Counted from the stretch's first letter, positions 1 through 11,302 are shown. The stretch is DNA of 64,000 nt from Allosphingosinicella deserti (GCF_003012735.1 NZ_PXYI01000002.1:1-64000); one strand, 5' to 3'. A program made the numbers and translations. Notes: a model not told the origin generated them from the letters alone.

Positions 1-97
1 GAACGATCACAATTCCTGTCAGAACCCGTTTCAAGGTCGGCGCAAGCCGGTTCTTCGCATCCTATCGAGGCTCCTCCCCAATGAGCTTCGGGTCCTG

Positions 98-130
98 GGA
101 GCCGGCAATATGCTTGCCGGCTCCTTTTTT
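98..130 (+). terminator. Rho-independent terminator of an upstream gene
   Basis: An 11-bp perfect stem (98-108 GGAGCCGGCAA with 114-124 TTGCCGGCTCC) around a 5-nt loop is followed by six T residues at 125-130. This is a textbook intrinsic terminator reading rightwards, so it most likely ends a transcript that begins left of the window. No gene could be recognised in positions 1-97. Confidence 0.85.
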
Positions 131-230
131 GCGGCTGCATGGGCGCGCGCGATCGCCCGTCCCGGGAGACCTCGTCCTTTTTTCAGAAAAGCGGTGGCCC
201 CGAATTGGGCGGATGCTCTAGGCTCCGCCG

Positions 231-1481
231 ATGGGGGATGAAGGATTTCCAAGCCGCGAGCGGGGGTTAGGCGACACGGCGGCGGCCCGGCACCGCGCGC
301 CGACGGCCTTCATGCTGCTCTACGCGCTGGCTTACACCGGGCTGTTCGTCGCCTTCATTCCGTTCTTCAGTCTGTTGCTGCCGGTCAAGGTGGAAGCGGT
401 GTCGGCAGCGGACCGCGTGGCCCTGCTGAGCCGAATCACCCTGGTCGGTGCCTTGGTGGCGAGTGTTTCCAACATCGCGTTCGGAGCGCTGAGCGACCGC
501 ACCTATCGCACCCGCGGAACCCGCCGGCCGTGGCTGCTCGCCGGGCTGATCATGCTGATCGGCGCTTATGCGATCGTCAATCTTGCCGGGGATGGAACGG
601 CGTTGCTGCTCGGCGTGGCCGTCTTCCAAATCGCCCTCAACGCGATGTTTGCGCCATTGATCGCGATCATGGCCGACGAAGTGCCCGACGATCGGAAGGG
701 CGTGATGGCGGGTCTGCTCGGAATTGCCCAGCCGGTGGCGACGCTCGCCGGAGTCGGGGTGACCCTGGATTTCGTATCCGGCAAGGCAGCGCAATATGCT
801 TTGGTCTGCCTGGCGACAGCGGCGTTGATCCTGCCGTTGCTGTTGTTCGGCCGTGAAGGCGCACTGCCGGTGCCGCCCACGGCGCAGGCGAATGGCGGGC
901 GCTTCCAGCGCCGCGATCTCGCGCTCGCCTGGGCGGGAAAGCTCGCTATTCAGGTCGCCGGCACGGCGGTCGTCACCTATTTCTTCTTCTACACGAGCGA
1001 TCTGCTCCGCGGCGAAGCCAACGGCCAGGCGCGCGCGCGCACCATCGCCTGGATCATGGCCGCCGCGACCATCGTCGCAATCCCGCTCGCACTGGCCTGC
1101 GGCCGGATCTCCGACCGGATCGGCCGCCGCAAGCCATTGCTCGCCTTCGCCAGCGCGGGAATGGTCGCCGGGCTCGCTCTGATGGCCGGTGCCGGGCGGT
1201 GGGAGGTGGCCGCGATCGGCTATACGGCGTTCGCGGCGACCTATGCGGTGTTCATCGCCCTCCACGCCGCCTTCACCATGCAATTGCTCCCCTCGCCCGC
1301 CCATCGCGGCCGCGACCTCGGTTTCTTCAACCTCACCAACACCTTGCCCAACGTCGCCGGGCCTTTGCTTGCCTTGCTGCTGGTCGGCGGTGCCTCGACC
1401 TTCCCGATCCTGTGGACGGCCGCGGCGATCCTGTGTGCGCTCGGCGGCGGTCTGCTGATGCTCGTGCGGGGACAGCAATGA
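231..1481 (+). CDS. MFS transporter
   Basis: Predicted 416-residue inner-membrane secondary transporter of the major facilitator superfamily; the substrate cannot be told. The chain is almost entirely hydrophobic helices, compatible with 12 membrane segments. The cytoplasmic motif-A loop appears twice, once as SDRTYRTRGTRRPW after the second helix and once in the second half as GRISDRIGRR at residues 291-300, the normal two-fold MFS repeat. The start at 231 has no clear ribosome site, so the true start may lie a little downstream. It ends 43 bp before the aminopeptidase gene and probably shares its transcript. Confidence 0.85.
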   Translation: MGDEGFPSRERGLGDTAAARHRAPTAFMLLYALAYTGLFVAFIPFFSLLLPVKVEAVSAADRVALLSRITLVGALVASVSNIAFGALSDRTYRTRGTRRPWLLAGLIMLIGAYAIVNLAGDGTALLLGVAVFQIALNAMFAPLIAIMADEVPDDRKGVMAGLLGIAQPVATLAGVGVTLDFVSGKAAQYALVCLATAALILPLLLFGREGALPVPPTAQANGGRFQRRDLALAWAGKLAIQVAGTAVVTYFFFYTSDLLRGEANGQARARTIAWIMAAATIVAIPLALACGRISDRIGRRKPLLAFASAGMVAGLALMAGAGRWEVAAIGYTAFAATYAVFIALHAAFTMQLLPSPAHRGRDLGFFNLTNTLPNVAGPLLALLLVGGASTFPILWTAAAILCALGGGLLMLVRGQQ

Positions 1482-1524
1482 CGACCCCAGCATCGGTCCC
1501 CGCGTGAACGGGAGGGAAACGCCG

Positions 1525-4044
1525 ATGGCATTACGGTTCAAGCGGACGAAGGAGAGCGCCGGGCTGCTGCGCCGCGATGACTATCGTCCCCCGGAGTGGA
1601 TCGTTCCCGATTCCGCACTCGACATCGAGATTTTCGCCGACTGCTTTCGGGTCCGTGCGACGCTGGACGTCGCCCGGGCCGAAGGATCGTCGGCACCGCT
1701 CCGGCTCGACGGCGAAGGGCTTCGGCTGCTCGGGCTCAAAATCGACGGCAGGCCCGCCGCGCACAAGCTCGACAAGACCGGGCTGACCGTCCGGATCGCC
1801 GCAGATCGCGCCCGTGTGGAGACGATCGTCGAAGCGCCGCTCGGCAGCGAGCAGCTCGGCCTGTTCGCCCAGGGCGGGCTGGTCTGCACCCAATGCGAGC
1901 CCCAGGGATTCCGGCGCATCACCTTCTTTCCCGATCGCCCGGACGTCCTCAGCCGCTTCCGCACCCGGATCACCGCCGACGCAGCGCGATTCCCGATCCT
2001 GCTCGGCAATGGCAATGCCGACGGCGCCGGCGCACTCGATGGCGGCCGCCACTGGACGGCGTGGGACGATTCCGTGCCCAAGCCGTGTTATGCTTTCTCC
2101 GTCGTCGCGGGCGACCCGGCGGCGCGGCGGGACAGGTTCGTCACCAGGGACGGCCGCAACGTCGAGCTCGCCATCTTCTCGGAGGCCGCCGAGGTGCCGA
2201 GATCGGCGCATGCGATGGCCGCGCTCAAGGCGGCAATGGCCTGGGACGAGGTCAACTATGGCCGCGTCTACGATCTCGACCGCTACGCGATCGTCGCAGT
2301 GCCGGGCTACCGCTTTGGTGCCGTCGAGGCGAAAGCGCTCAACATCTTCGACTCCGCCTTACTGCTTGGGCATCCCGCAACGTCGACGGACGGTGAGCTG
2401 GAGGCGATCACCGCCCTCGTCGGCCACGAATATTTCCACAATTGGTCCGGCAACCGGGTCACAATCCGGGACTGGTTCGAGCTTGCCCTGAAGGAAGGGC
2501 TTGCCGTCTTCCGCGATCAGGAATTCTGTGCCGCGCTCGGGTCACCAGCGGCGAAACGCATCCAAGACGTCAAGGCGCTGCGCGCCGCCCAGTTCGTCCA
2601 GGACGAGGGTCCAGGCGCGCACCCCGTCCGCCCCGAGCAATGCGAAACCATTGCCGACCTCTACGACGCCACGGTGTACATCAAGGGCGCGGAAGTGGTG
2701 CGGATGCTGCGGACGATCGCCGGTCCACAGGCGTTCGGCGCCGGACTCGACACCTTCTTCGCCCGCCATGACGGCACCGGAGCGACATGCGACGCGCTGA
2801 TCGCCGCCGTCGCCGAGCACAGCCCGGACCGGCTGGAGACGTTCGACCGCTGGTATGCGAACACCGGCACCCCGCGGATCACCGCGTCCCTGAGGCAGGA
2901 CGGTGCGCGTGCGATCCTGACGCTTGTGCAGGACGGTTCGCTTCCGATCCCGATCGGCTGCGCGCTGTTCGGGCCGGACCGAAAGCGGGCCGAGAAGTTA
3001 GTGCTGCTCGAGGCGAAGCGACAGGATTTCGTGTTCGAGGACGTTCCCGGACCACTCCTGCTCTCCATCAACCGCACATTCTCGGCGCCGGTGCAGATCG
3101 AGTGCGAGCGGACCGACACCGCGCTGCACGCGCTTGCCCTGATCGACGACGATCCCGTGGCGCGCTGGCAGGCGCTGCAGGACCTCGCCGCACGGGCCAT
3201 CCTTGGCGAGGCCCACACCGCGGCGGTGATCGACGCCATCGCACGCGCGCTCGACGATCATGCGCAGGATCCTGCTCTCGCCGCCGAATTCGCCGCCCTG
3301 CCCGCCCAGAGCAGGATCGCCGACGGGCTCGAGGCCGCCGATCCCGGCGCGATTCTCCGCGGTTGGCGCGCAGTGCAGGCGGACATCGGCCGCGCGCTCG
3401 CGCCCCGGTGGCGCACCTTCCATGCCGCGGACGGCGCGACTGGCGCAGGAGTGCGCGCGCTGCGGGTGCTCGCATTACAGTATCTGCTCGCCGCCGACGT
3501 GCCGGACGCAGGCGCGCTCGCGCTGACGGATGTCGAGGGCAGCGCCACCCTGACCGAGCGATATGGTGCGCTGCGGGCACTCGCCGATAGCGACGCGGCC
3601 GAGCGGCCGGCCGCGCTCGACCTCTTCTACCGGCGGCATCGCGCCGACCCCGCGCTGCTCGACAAATGGTTCTGCGCCCAGGCGCTCTCGCTGCGCCCCG
3701 ACACGGTCAGCGCGGCGCCCCGATTGCTCACCCATCCCGATTTCTCGCTCGCCGCGCCGAACCGGCTGGGCGCGATCGTCGGCGGCTTCACGGCCAATTC
3801 CGGCGCCTTCCACCACCCGAGTGGCCGCGGCTACAAATTCGTGACCGACGTGGTGCTCGCGTCCGATCGGATCGCACCCGCGGGCGCTGCAAGGCTGGCA
3901 AGGCCTCTGGCACGCTGGCACCGAATCGAGCCGGTGCGGGCGGCGCTGATGCGGGCGGAGGTGGCGCGGATCGCGGGAACGGCCGGGATCTCGCCGGAGC
4001 TGCGCAAGGCCGTCGGCGCCGTTCAGCCCAGCTGTATCTCGTAG
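1525..4044 (+). CDS. pepN: aminopeptidase N (M1 family)
   Basis: Zinc metallo-aminopeptidase of the M1 family, removing N-terminal residues from peptides in the cytoplasm. 839 residues, close to the 870 of E. coli PepN. The zinc site is intact: HEYFH at residues 301-305, then Glu324 eighteen residues after the second His. The substrate-anchoring GAMEN motif of this family is present as GAVEA at 265-269: the key Glu268 is kept but the final Asn is Ala. I chose ATG 1525 rather than GTG 1504 because a GGGAGGG ribosome site lies just before it. The 3' end overlaps the convergent cyclotransferase gene by 22 bp. Confidence 0.95.
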   Translation: MALRFKRTKESAGLLRRDDYRPPEWIVPDSALDIEIFADCFRVRATLDVARAEGSSAPLRLDGEGLRLLGLKIDGRPAAHKLDKTGLTVRIAADRARVETIVEAPLGSEQLGLFAQGGLVCTQCEPQGFRRITFFPDRPDVLSRFRTRITADAARFPILLGNGNADGAGALDGGRHWTAWDDSVPKPCYAFSVVAGDPAARRDRFVTRDGRNVELAIFSEAAEVPRSAHAMAALKAAMAWDEVNYGRVYDLDRYAIVAVPGYRFGAVEAKALNIFDSALLLGHPATSTDGELEAITALVGHEYFHNWSGNRVTIRDWFELALKEGLAVFRDQEFCAALGSPAAKRIQDVKALRAAQFVQDEGPGAHPVRPEQCETIADLYDATVYIKGAEVVRMLRTIAGPQAFGAGLDTFFARHDGTGATCDALIAAVAEHSPDRLETFDRWYANTGTPRITASLRQDGARAILTLVQDGSLPIPIGCALFGPDRKRAEKLVLLEAKRQDFVFEDVPGPLLLSINRTFSAPVQIECERTDTALHALALIDDDPVARWQALQDLAARAILGEAHTAAVIDAIARALDDHAQDPALAAEFAALPAQSRIADGLEAADPGAILRGWRAVQADIGRALAPRWRTFHAADGATGAGVRALRVLALQYLLAADVPDAGALALTDVEGSATLTERYGALRALADSDAAERPAALDLFYRRHRADPALLDKWFCAQALSLRPDTVSAAPRLLTHPDFSLAAPNRLGAIVGGFTANSGAFHHPSGRGYKFVTDVVLASDRIAPAGAARLARPLARWHRIEPVRAALMRAEVARIAGTAGISPELRKAVGAVQPSCIS

Positions 4045-4745
4045 AGGCGGCTCCAGTTCTTGCCGGTGACGAACAGCCTGCCGCTTTGCGGATCGTGCGC
4101 GATCCCGTTGGCGACCTTCTCGCGGTCGCCGGCCGCGGCCTCGGCGACGATCGGGCCGAGATCGATCCAGCCGCGCACGACGCCCGTCACCGGATCGATC
4201 CGCGCGATCGCCGGCAAGGTCAGCACGTTGGCCCAAATCTCTCCAGCCACATATTGCAGCTCGTTGATCCACGGCAGCGGCCGCCCGCCCGCAGTGACGA
4301 CAAGGCTGCAGGCCGGCGCCAGCGTCACGGGATCCAGATAGGACAGACGCGGGGTGCCGTTGCTCATGATCAGGCGGGTGCCGTCATTGGTCAGTCCCCA
4401 TCCCTCACCATCGAACGCGAACTCGCCGCGAAGCGCGAGCGTCCGGCGATCCCAGCGGAACCCGCGGCCGCCCTGGTAGGTGAGACTGAGCAATTCGTCG
4501 CCCCACGCGGTAAGGCCCTCGCCGAACAGATCGTCCGGCACGCGTGACGATTGCAGCACCGCGCCGTCCTCCAGCCGAACCCGGCGGACCGTCGAGCACC
4601 CCGTCAGCCCGGTGCTTTCGAACAGGGCATCATCCACCCAGCAGAGTCCCTGCGTGAAAGCTTGGGGATCATGGGGATGCGCGGCAACGACTGTGCAGGG
4701 GGAGAGGGAAAGCATCGACACGCGGGTGACCTCGGGAGGATTCAT
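4023..4745 (-). CDS. glutaminyl-peptide cyclotransferase
   Basis: Glutamine cyclotransferase family enzyme, expected to convert N-terminal glutamine of peptides to pyroglutamate; beta-propeller fold of the plant/bacterial QC type. About 240 residues from ATG 4745. Family-typical segments are visible: FTQGL and ESTG near the N-terminus, WINELQY and IWANV in the middle, and a C-terminal LFVTGKNW. A longer start (4805) is possible, but its extra 20 residues are Arg/Ala-rich and look non-coding. No signal peptide is evident with this start, although many relatives are exported. Convergent with pepN, with overlapping 3' ends. Confidence 0.85.
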   Translation of the reverse strand: MNPPEVTRVSMLSLSPCTVVAAHPHDPQAFTQGLCWVDDALFESTGLTGCSTVRRVRLEDGAVLQSSRVPDDLFGEGLTAWGDELLSLTYQGGRGFRWDRRTLALRGEFAFDGEGWGLTNDGTRLIMSNGTPRLSYLDPVTLAPACSLVVTAGGRPLPWINELQYVAGEIWANVLTLPAIARIDPVTGVVRGWIDLGPIVAEAAAGDREKVANGIAHDPQSGRLFVTGKNWSRLYEIQLG

Positions 4746-5016
4746 CGTCGCCAATGCGGCCGCGCGCCCGTGAGAACAAGCATCGCCGCGCGGGAGCGCT
4801 CGCACCCGGAGACGTCAACGGCGGGAGCCGGCCGTCGTCTGCCTTCCGTCATCTCGGAGATGCAACGTTGCCAAGCGGTCAATGGCGGACAGTTCGAAAA
4901 TTCCCAGCGCCGTTCCGGCGTGAACGCCTCGCACCGCAATAACCCACACCTTCCCCCATCGCCGCATACGCGCTAAGGGCCGCGCCAACCGCGCCGGGCC
5001 GCGTCCTGCTCTCCGG

Positions 5017-5035
5017 CGCAAAGTACCACTTTGCG
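5017..5035. promoter_or_regulatory. perfect inverted repeat just upstream of acnA
   Basis: CGCAAAGT (5017-5024), ACC, ACTTTGCG (5028-5035): 8-bp perfect arms around 3 nt. It ends 11 bp before the acnA ATG and abuts its GAGG ribosome site (5038-5041). It could be a repressor operator or, in RNA, a hairpin pressing on the ribosome site. The half site ACTTTGC resembles the published RamB half site of actinobacteria, and a RamB/ScfR-type gene lies at 20982; that link is only inference. Confidence 0.55.
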
Positions 5036-5046
5036 ACGAGGCACTT

Positions 5047-7721
<2,675 letters not shown>

Positions 7722-7725
<4 letters not shown>

Positions 7726-8015
7726 GCGGCACCGAACTCCTCGTAGAGACTGCCGGCTGGGCCGGCGCCGTCCTGATCCTGGTCGCTTATCTGCTCCTCT
7801 CGATGGGGCGGATGAGCGGCCAGTCGGCCGCCTATCAGGCGATGAACGTCGTCGGCGCGGCCGGCTTCATCGTCAACGGAGTCTGGCACGGCGCAATGCC
7901 GTCCGCGACGCTCAACGTCATCTGGATGCTGATCGGAGTCGTTGCCCTGACGCGGATCGCACGCCGGCGGACCGACATTACGCGCCCCTCGCCGAGCCGG
8001 CCCGGAGAGGATTGA
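7722..8015 (+). CDS. small CBU_0592-like membrane protein, possible CTG start
   Basis: Small hydrophobic protein with about three membrane segments, resembling the uncharacterised CBU_0592 family (pattern [16 protein letters not shown], then a YQAMNVVGA-type middle and a [15 protein letters not shown] segment). The first ATG is at 7803 (70 aa), but that would drop the first conserved helix, which is encoded in frame from 7722 with no ATG or GTG. A CTG at 7722 overlaps the acnA stop and follows a GGGGGAAGG ribosome site, so a 97-residue product with a rare CTG start is my best reading. It is probably co-transcribed with acnA. Its 3' end overlaps the convergent DUF4345 gene by 38 bp. Confidence 0.65.
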
Positions 8016-8397
8016 CTCGCGTCGCGACCCGCGCCTGCCAGAGAGCAAGCGCCGGAACGACGCCAAGCTCCATGCCGAGGCCGAACAGGTGGCCGGCGCT
8101 CGGCACCCCAACGACCAGCAGCGACAGCAACCGGGCGAGCCCCCCGCAGACGACCACCAGTGTCAGCCCCTGGAACAGCGCGCTCTTGGCCTCGATCCGC
8201 GGAATGCAGGCGGCAAAGCCCAGCCCCACGCCGATCAGCAGGCCCGACAGATAGCGGAAATGGCTGTCGAGATCGGTGGGTGGAATGCCGACGTGCTTCA
8301 CCATGGCGACGCTCTCGATCACACCGGCCCCGCCGGCGGCGAACGGCACCAGGCACGCCAGCGCCACGGCGAATTGCAACAGACGGCGTTCGTGCAT
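7978..8397 (-). CDS. DUF4345 family membrane protein
   Basis: 139-residue integral membrane protein of unknown function, with four hydrophobic stretches and the family signature DLDSHFRYLSGLLIGVGLGF at residues 43-62. The ATG at 8397 has a strong GAGGAGG ribosome site. It is convergent with, and overlaps, the small membrane gene behind acnA. No enzymatic motif is visible, so the function cannot be inferred. Confidence 0.8.
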   Translation of the reverse strand: MHERRLLQFAVALACLVPFAAGGAGVIESVAMVKHVGIPPTDLDSHFRYLSGLLIGVGLGFAACIPRIEAKSALFQGLTLVVVCGGLARLLSLLVVGVPSAGHLFGLGMELGVVPALALWQARVATRVNPLRAGSARGA

Positions 8398-8487
8398 CGA
8401 TCCTCCTCACGGCCCGGCGACGGACGAGCGGACGGTGAACGTTTGCGCTGCTCCGCCGTATCCGCGCGGCATGGCGGCGGAACGACC

Positions 8488-8512
8488 GGAACCGGCCCGG
8501 GGCGCAGAGGTT
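8488..8512 (+). promoter_or_regulatory. EcfG-type general-stress promoter
   Basis: GGAAC at 8488-8492, 16 bp, then GGTT at 8509-8512, matching the alphaproteobacterial EcfG consensus GGAAC-N16/17-CGTT except for one base. The expected start point is near 8519, about 23 bp before the ATG of the small hydrophilic gene. The downstream genes (hydrophilic peptide, YghA/YdaD-type SDR) fit general-stress-response targets. Confidence 0.6.
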
Positions 8513-8541
8513 GGTCCGTCAACGCTTTCGAGGAGAGCAAG

Positions 8542-8757
8542 ATGAGCAAGAACCAGCACAATCCCGACTCGAGCGACCGCCCGCTCAACCAGAACAACCA
8601 GATGTCGGACGATCCTGCCGACGGCAGCCGCAACAGCTTCGTGCTCGGCAAGGACGGCGGCTCCCCGGCCGAAAAGAAGCCGCCGCAGGAGCGCCAGGAC
8701 CAGTCGACCATCGAAGCCTTCGGCGAGGAAGGCGCGGGCGTCGCGCCCAAGGAGTAA
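8542..8757 (+). CDS. small hydrophilic, probably disordered stress protein
   Basis: 71-residue highly polar protein (many Asn, Gln, Asp, Ser, Lys, Gly) with no hydrophobic core, so probably intrinsically disordered. It starts at ATG 8542 after an AGGAGAG ribosome site and ends 4 bp before the SDR gene, so the two are a transcriptional pair. An EcfG-like promoter lies 30-54 bp upstream. I do not recognise a named family; its composition resembles small desiccation or osmotic stress peptides, but that is inference. Confidence 0.75.
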   Translation: MSKNQHNPDSSDRPLNQNNQMSDDPADGSRNSFVLGKDGGSPAEKKPPQERQDQSTIEAFGEEGAGVAPKE

Positions 8758-8761
8758 GCGC

Positions 8762-9619
8762 ATGAGCGAGACCGAAACCCTCGACATGATCCACGAGGAC
8801 GGGCTGCCCGGGCACGAAAGCCAGATGGACGACAAGCCGGATTGGCAACCGCGCTATGCCGGGTCCGGCCGCCTCGAGGGCAAGGTCGCGCTGATCACCG
8901 GCGCAGACAGCGGCATCGGCCGGGCGGTCGCGGCCCTGTTCGCCCGGGAGGGCGCCGACATCGCCATTCTCTATCTGTGCGAGCATGACGACGCCGCCAA
9001 GACGAAGCAGATCGTGGAGCGCGAGGGCCGCCGCGCGATCACGATCGCAGGTGATGTCGGCGAAAAGGATTTCTGCGACCGCGCCTTGGCCGAGACCGTC
9101 GAGAAACTCGGCGGCCTCGACATCCTGGTGAACAACGCCGCGGAGCAGCATCCCGACAAGGACATACGGGACATTACCGAAGAGCAGCTGAAGCGCACCT
9201 TCCAGACCAATATCTTCGGCTATTTCTTCATGGTCCAGGCGGCGCGGCCGCACCTGAAATCCGGCTCGGCGATCATCAACTGCACCTCGGTGACGATGTA
9301 TCAAGGCTCGAAGGAGCTGCTCGATTATTCGGCCACCAAGGGCGCGATCACCGCCTTCACCCGATCGCTGTCCGAGAATCTGATCGAGGCCGGCATCCGC
9401 GTGAATGCGGTGGCGCCGGGGCCGATCTGGACCCCGCTCAATCCCTCCGGCGGCGCCAGCCCGGATAAGCTTGAAACGTTCGGTGAGGACACGCCGATGG
9501 GCCGCCCGGGTCAGCCCAACGAAGTCGCGCCGAGCTTCCTGTTCCTGGCCTGCGAGGATTCGAGCTACATGTCGGGGCAGGTTCTGCACCCGAACGGCGG
9601 CACGATCGTCAACGGCTGA
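8762..9619 (+). CDS. SDR family oxidoreductase (YghA/YdaD-like)
   Basis: Classical short-chain dehydrogenase with an N-terminal extension of about 45 residues, typical of the general-stress SDR group (YdaD, YhdF, YghA). The NAD(P)-binding TGADSGIG, the structural NNAA and the catalytic Ser (CTSVT) with YSATK are all present, so an active enzyme is expected. The substrate is unknown. 285 residues. It starts 4 bp after the small hydrophilic gene, under the same EcfG-like promoter. Confidence 0.92.
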   Translation: MSETETLDMIHEDGLPGHESQMDDKPDWQPRYAGSGRLEGKVALITGADSGIGRAVAALFAREGADIAILYLCEHDDAAKTKQIVEREGRRAITIAGDVGEKDFCDRALAETVEKLGGLDILVNNAAEQHPDKDIRDITEEQLKRTFQTNIFGYFFMVQAARPHLKSGSAIINCTSVTMYQGSKELLDYSATKGAITAFTRSLSENLIEAGIRVNAVAPGPIWTPLNPSGGASPDKLETFGEDTPMGRPGQPNEVAPSFLFLACEDSSYMSGQVLHPNGGTIVNG

Positions 9620-9723
9620 TCGAAGGCGATCGGGGCGTCTGTCTCACCGGCCCGGTCGACGCCGCTTCTGGCGGGCGATGATAATTGTTATGCTGACCTT
9701 CTGAACAGAAACAGGGGGTGACA

Positions 9724-10143
9724 ATGGCGCGTGTAATCGGTGGCGTGCTCCTCGGCCTGATTGCCGCATTCGTGGCGATCTGGTCCGTGGAAATGGTGAA
9801 CCACCTCATCTACCCGCTTCCGCGCGACATCCGGGTCGACGATCCGGAGGGCCTTGGCGCCTATGTTCGCGCGATGTCGATCGGCGCCCAGTTGTTCGTT
9901 GCCGGAGGATGGCTGGCCGGTGCTTTCGTCGGCGGATGGGTTGCAGGATCGATCAGCCGGCGTAGCTGGACGATCTGGCTGATCGCCGGCCTCATCGTGA
10001 TCGCCGGGCTTGCCAACATCCTGTACGTGACCCACCCGACCTTTCTCAAGATCGCTTCGGTGGTCGCGCCGCTGATCGGCGGGCTGATCGCAGCCCTGCT
10101 TCTGCGCCGCTGCCCTTCGGCGGGGATGGGGGCGCCGGTATGA
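9724..10143 (+). CDS. hypothetical four-helix membrane protein
   Basis: 139-residue protein with about four hydrophobic helices: an N-terminal one, two in the middle (QLFVAGGWLAGAFVGGWVAG and IWLIAGLIVIAGLANIL) and one near the C-terminus. Function unknown. ATG 9724 is preferred over GTG 9718 because the CAGGGGG ribosome site is then correctly spaced. Its stop overlaps the next ATG (ATGA at 10140-10143), so it is translationally coupled to the Mpo1-like gene. Confidence 0.75.
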   Translation: MARVIGGVLLGLIAAFVAIWSVEMVNHLIYPLPRDIRVDDPEGLGAYVRAMSIGAQLFVAGGWLAGAFVGGWVAGSISRRSWTIWLIAGLIVIAGLANILYVTHPTFLKIASVVAPLIGGLIAALLLRRCPSAGMGAPV

Positions 10144-10511
10144 GCCGTTACCGCAGCTTCGCCGAATTCTGGCCTTTCTACCTGCGCGAGCATTCGCGCC
10201 CGACCACCCGCGCGCTCCATTATGCCGGCACCGGCCTCGTCATCCTGCTCGGTGCCGGGGCGATCGCCAGCGGCGACGCGCGGCTGATGATCGCGCTTCC
10301 GATCGCCGGCTACGGGTTCGCCTGGGCGAGCCATGCCGTGGTCGAGCGCAACCGTCCCGCGACGTTCAAATATCCCTTGTGGTCGCTCGCCGCCGATTTC
10401 CGGATGTTCTTCCTGTGGCTCACGGGCCGGATCGGCCGCGAGCTGCAGTCGGCGGGCGTTCGCACCGACGGGCGCGGCCAAGGGCGCAGCGATACGCCCG
10501 ATGCCCGGTGA
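10140..10511 (+). CDS. DUF962/Mpo1-like membrane protein
   Basis: 123-residue protein of the DUF962 (Mpo1-like) family. Yeast Mpo1 is an iron-dependent dioxygenase in phytosphingosine degradation, which is interesting because sphingomonads make sphingolipids; the role here is not proven. Visible family features are FWPFYLREHSRPTTRALHYAG at the start, containing the two conserved His motifs (EH and LHYAG), two central hydrophobic helices, then SHAVVERNRPATFKYPLWS. It lies between a membrane protein and a Crp-type regulator with overlaps on both sides, implying one operon. Confidence 0.82.
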   Translation: MSRYRSFAEFWPFYLREHSRPTTRALHYAGTGLVILLGAGAIASGDARLMIALPIAGYGFAWASHAVVERNRPATFKYPLWSLAADFRMFFLWLTGRIGRELQSAGVRTDGRGQGRSDTPDAR

Positions 10512-11238
10512 CGATCCCGGGATAGAGCGCGCCCTCGCCAAGCTCAGGGTGCGCGACGTCGTTACTCCGGAAGAAGAACGAGTCTTCACCGCCTCGATCG
10601 CCGAGACGCGGGTAATCGCCGCGCACCGCCAGATCGTTCGATCCGGCACCACGCTCAGCGAGTCGACGCTTCTGCTGGATGGGTTGGCTTGCCGCTACAA
10701 GGATCTCGCCAATGGCGAACGTCAGATCCAGGAGGTCCACGTTCCAGGCGATTATGTCGATCTGCACGGATTCCTGCTCAAGACGCTCGATCATAATGTC
10801 GGCGCGCTCACCGACGTCCGGATCGCGCTGGTTCCGCACGACGCGTTGCGCGAGATCACCGAAAACCATCCGCATCTGGCACGTTTGCTGTGGTTTTCGA
10901 CCTTGCTCGACGCCGCCATCCAGCGCGAGCGCATTCTGTCGATCGGACGTCGCAATGCGGCGTCGCGGATCGCCCATCTGATCTGCGAGCTGTATCTGCG
11001 GATGCAGGTCTCCGGTCTTGCCGAGGAAGGCCGATACGCGCTGCCGATCACCCAGACCGACATCGCCGATACCTGCGGACTCACGCCCGTCCACGTCAAC
11101 CGCATGCTCCGGCGCTTGCGCGGCGAGGGCCTGATGACCTTTCGTGGCGGCGAGGTGGTGATCCACGATTGGGACGGTCTCGTCCGAGTCGCCGAGTTCG
11201 ATCCGACCTACCTGCATCTGGATCGGCGCCCGCGATAG
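10501..11238 (+). CDS. Crp/Fnr family transcriptional regulator
   Basis: 245-residue regulator with an N-terminal cyclic-nucleotide-type effector domain (about 20-140) and a C-terminal winged helix (about 150-225). The recognition region QTDIADTCGLTPVHVNRMLRRL is typical of the FixK/Crp-like group that recurs in sphingomonads. The cysteine cluster of oxygen-sensing FNR is missing, so direct oxygen sensing by an Fe-S centre is unlikely. The gene overlaps the DUF962 gene by 11 bp, so it may control its own operon. Confidence 0.88.
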   Translation: MPGDDPGIERALAKLRVRDVVTPEEERVFTASIAETRVIAAHRQIVRSGTTLSESTLLLDGLACRYKDLANGERQIQEVHVPGDYVDLHGFLLKTLDHNVGALTDVRIALVPHDALREITENHPHLARLLWFSTLLDAAIQRERILSIGRRNAASRIAHLICELYLRMQVSGLAEEGRYALPITQTDIADTCGLTPVHVNRMLRRLRGEGLMTFRGGEVVIHDWDGLVRVAEFDPTYLHLDRRPR

Positions 11239-11302
11239 GGCTTCGGGGATGAGATCTGTTCCGGGGAGGTGTGCAGCTTCCGAGGTGCGCCTTAAGGAAG
11301 GG

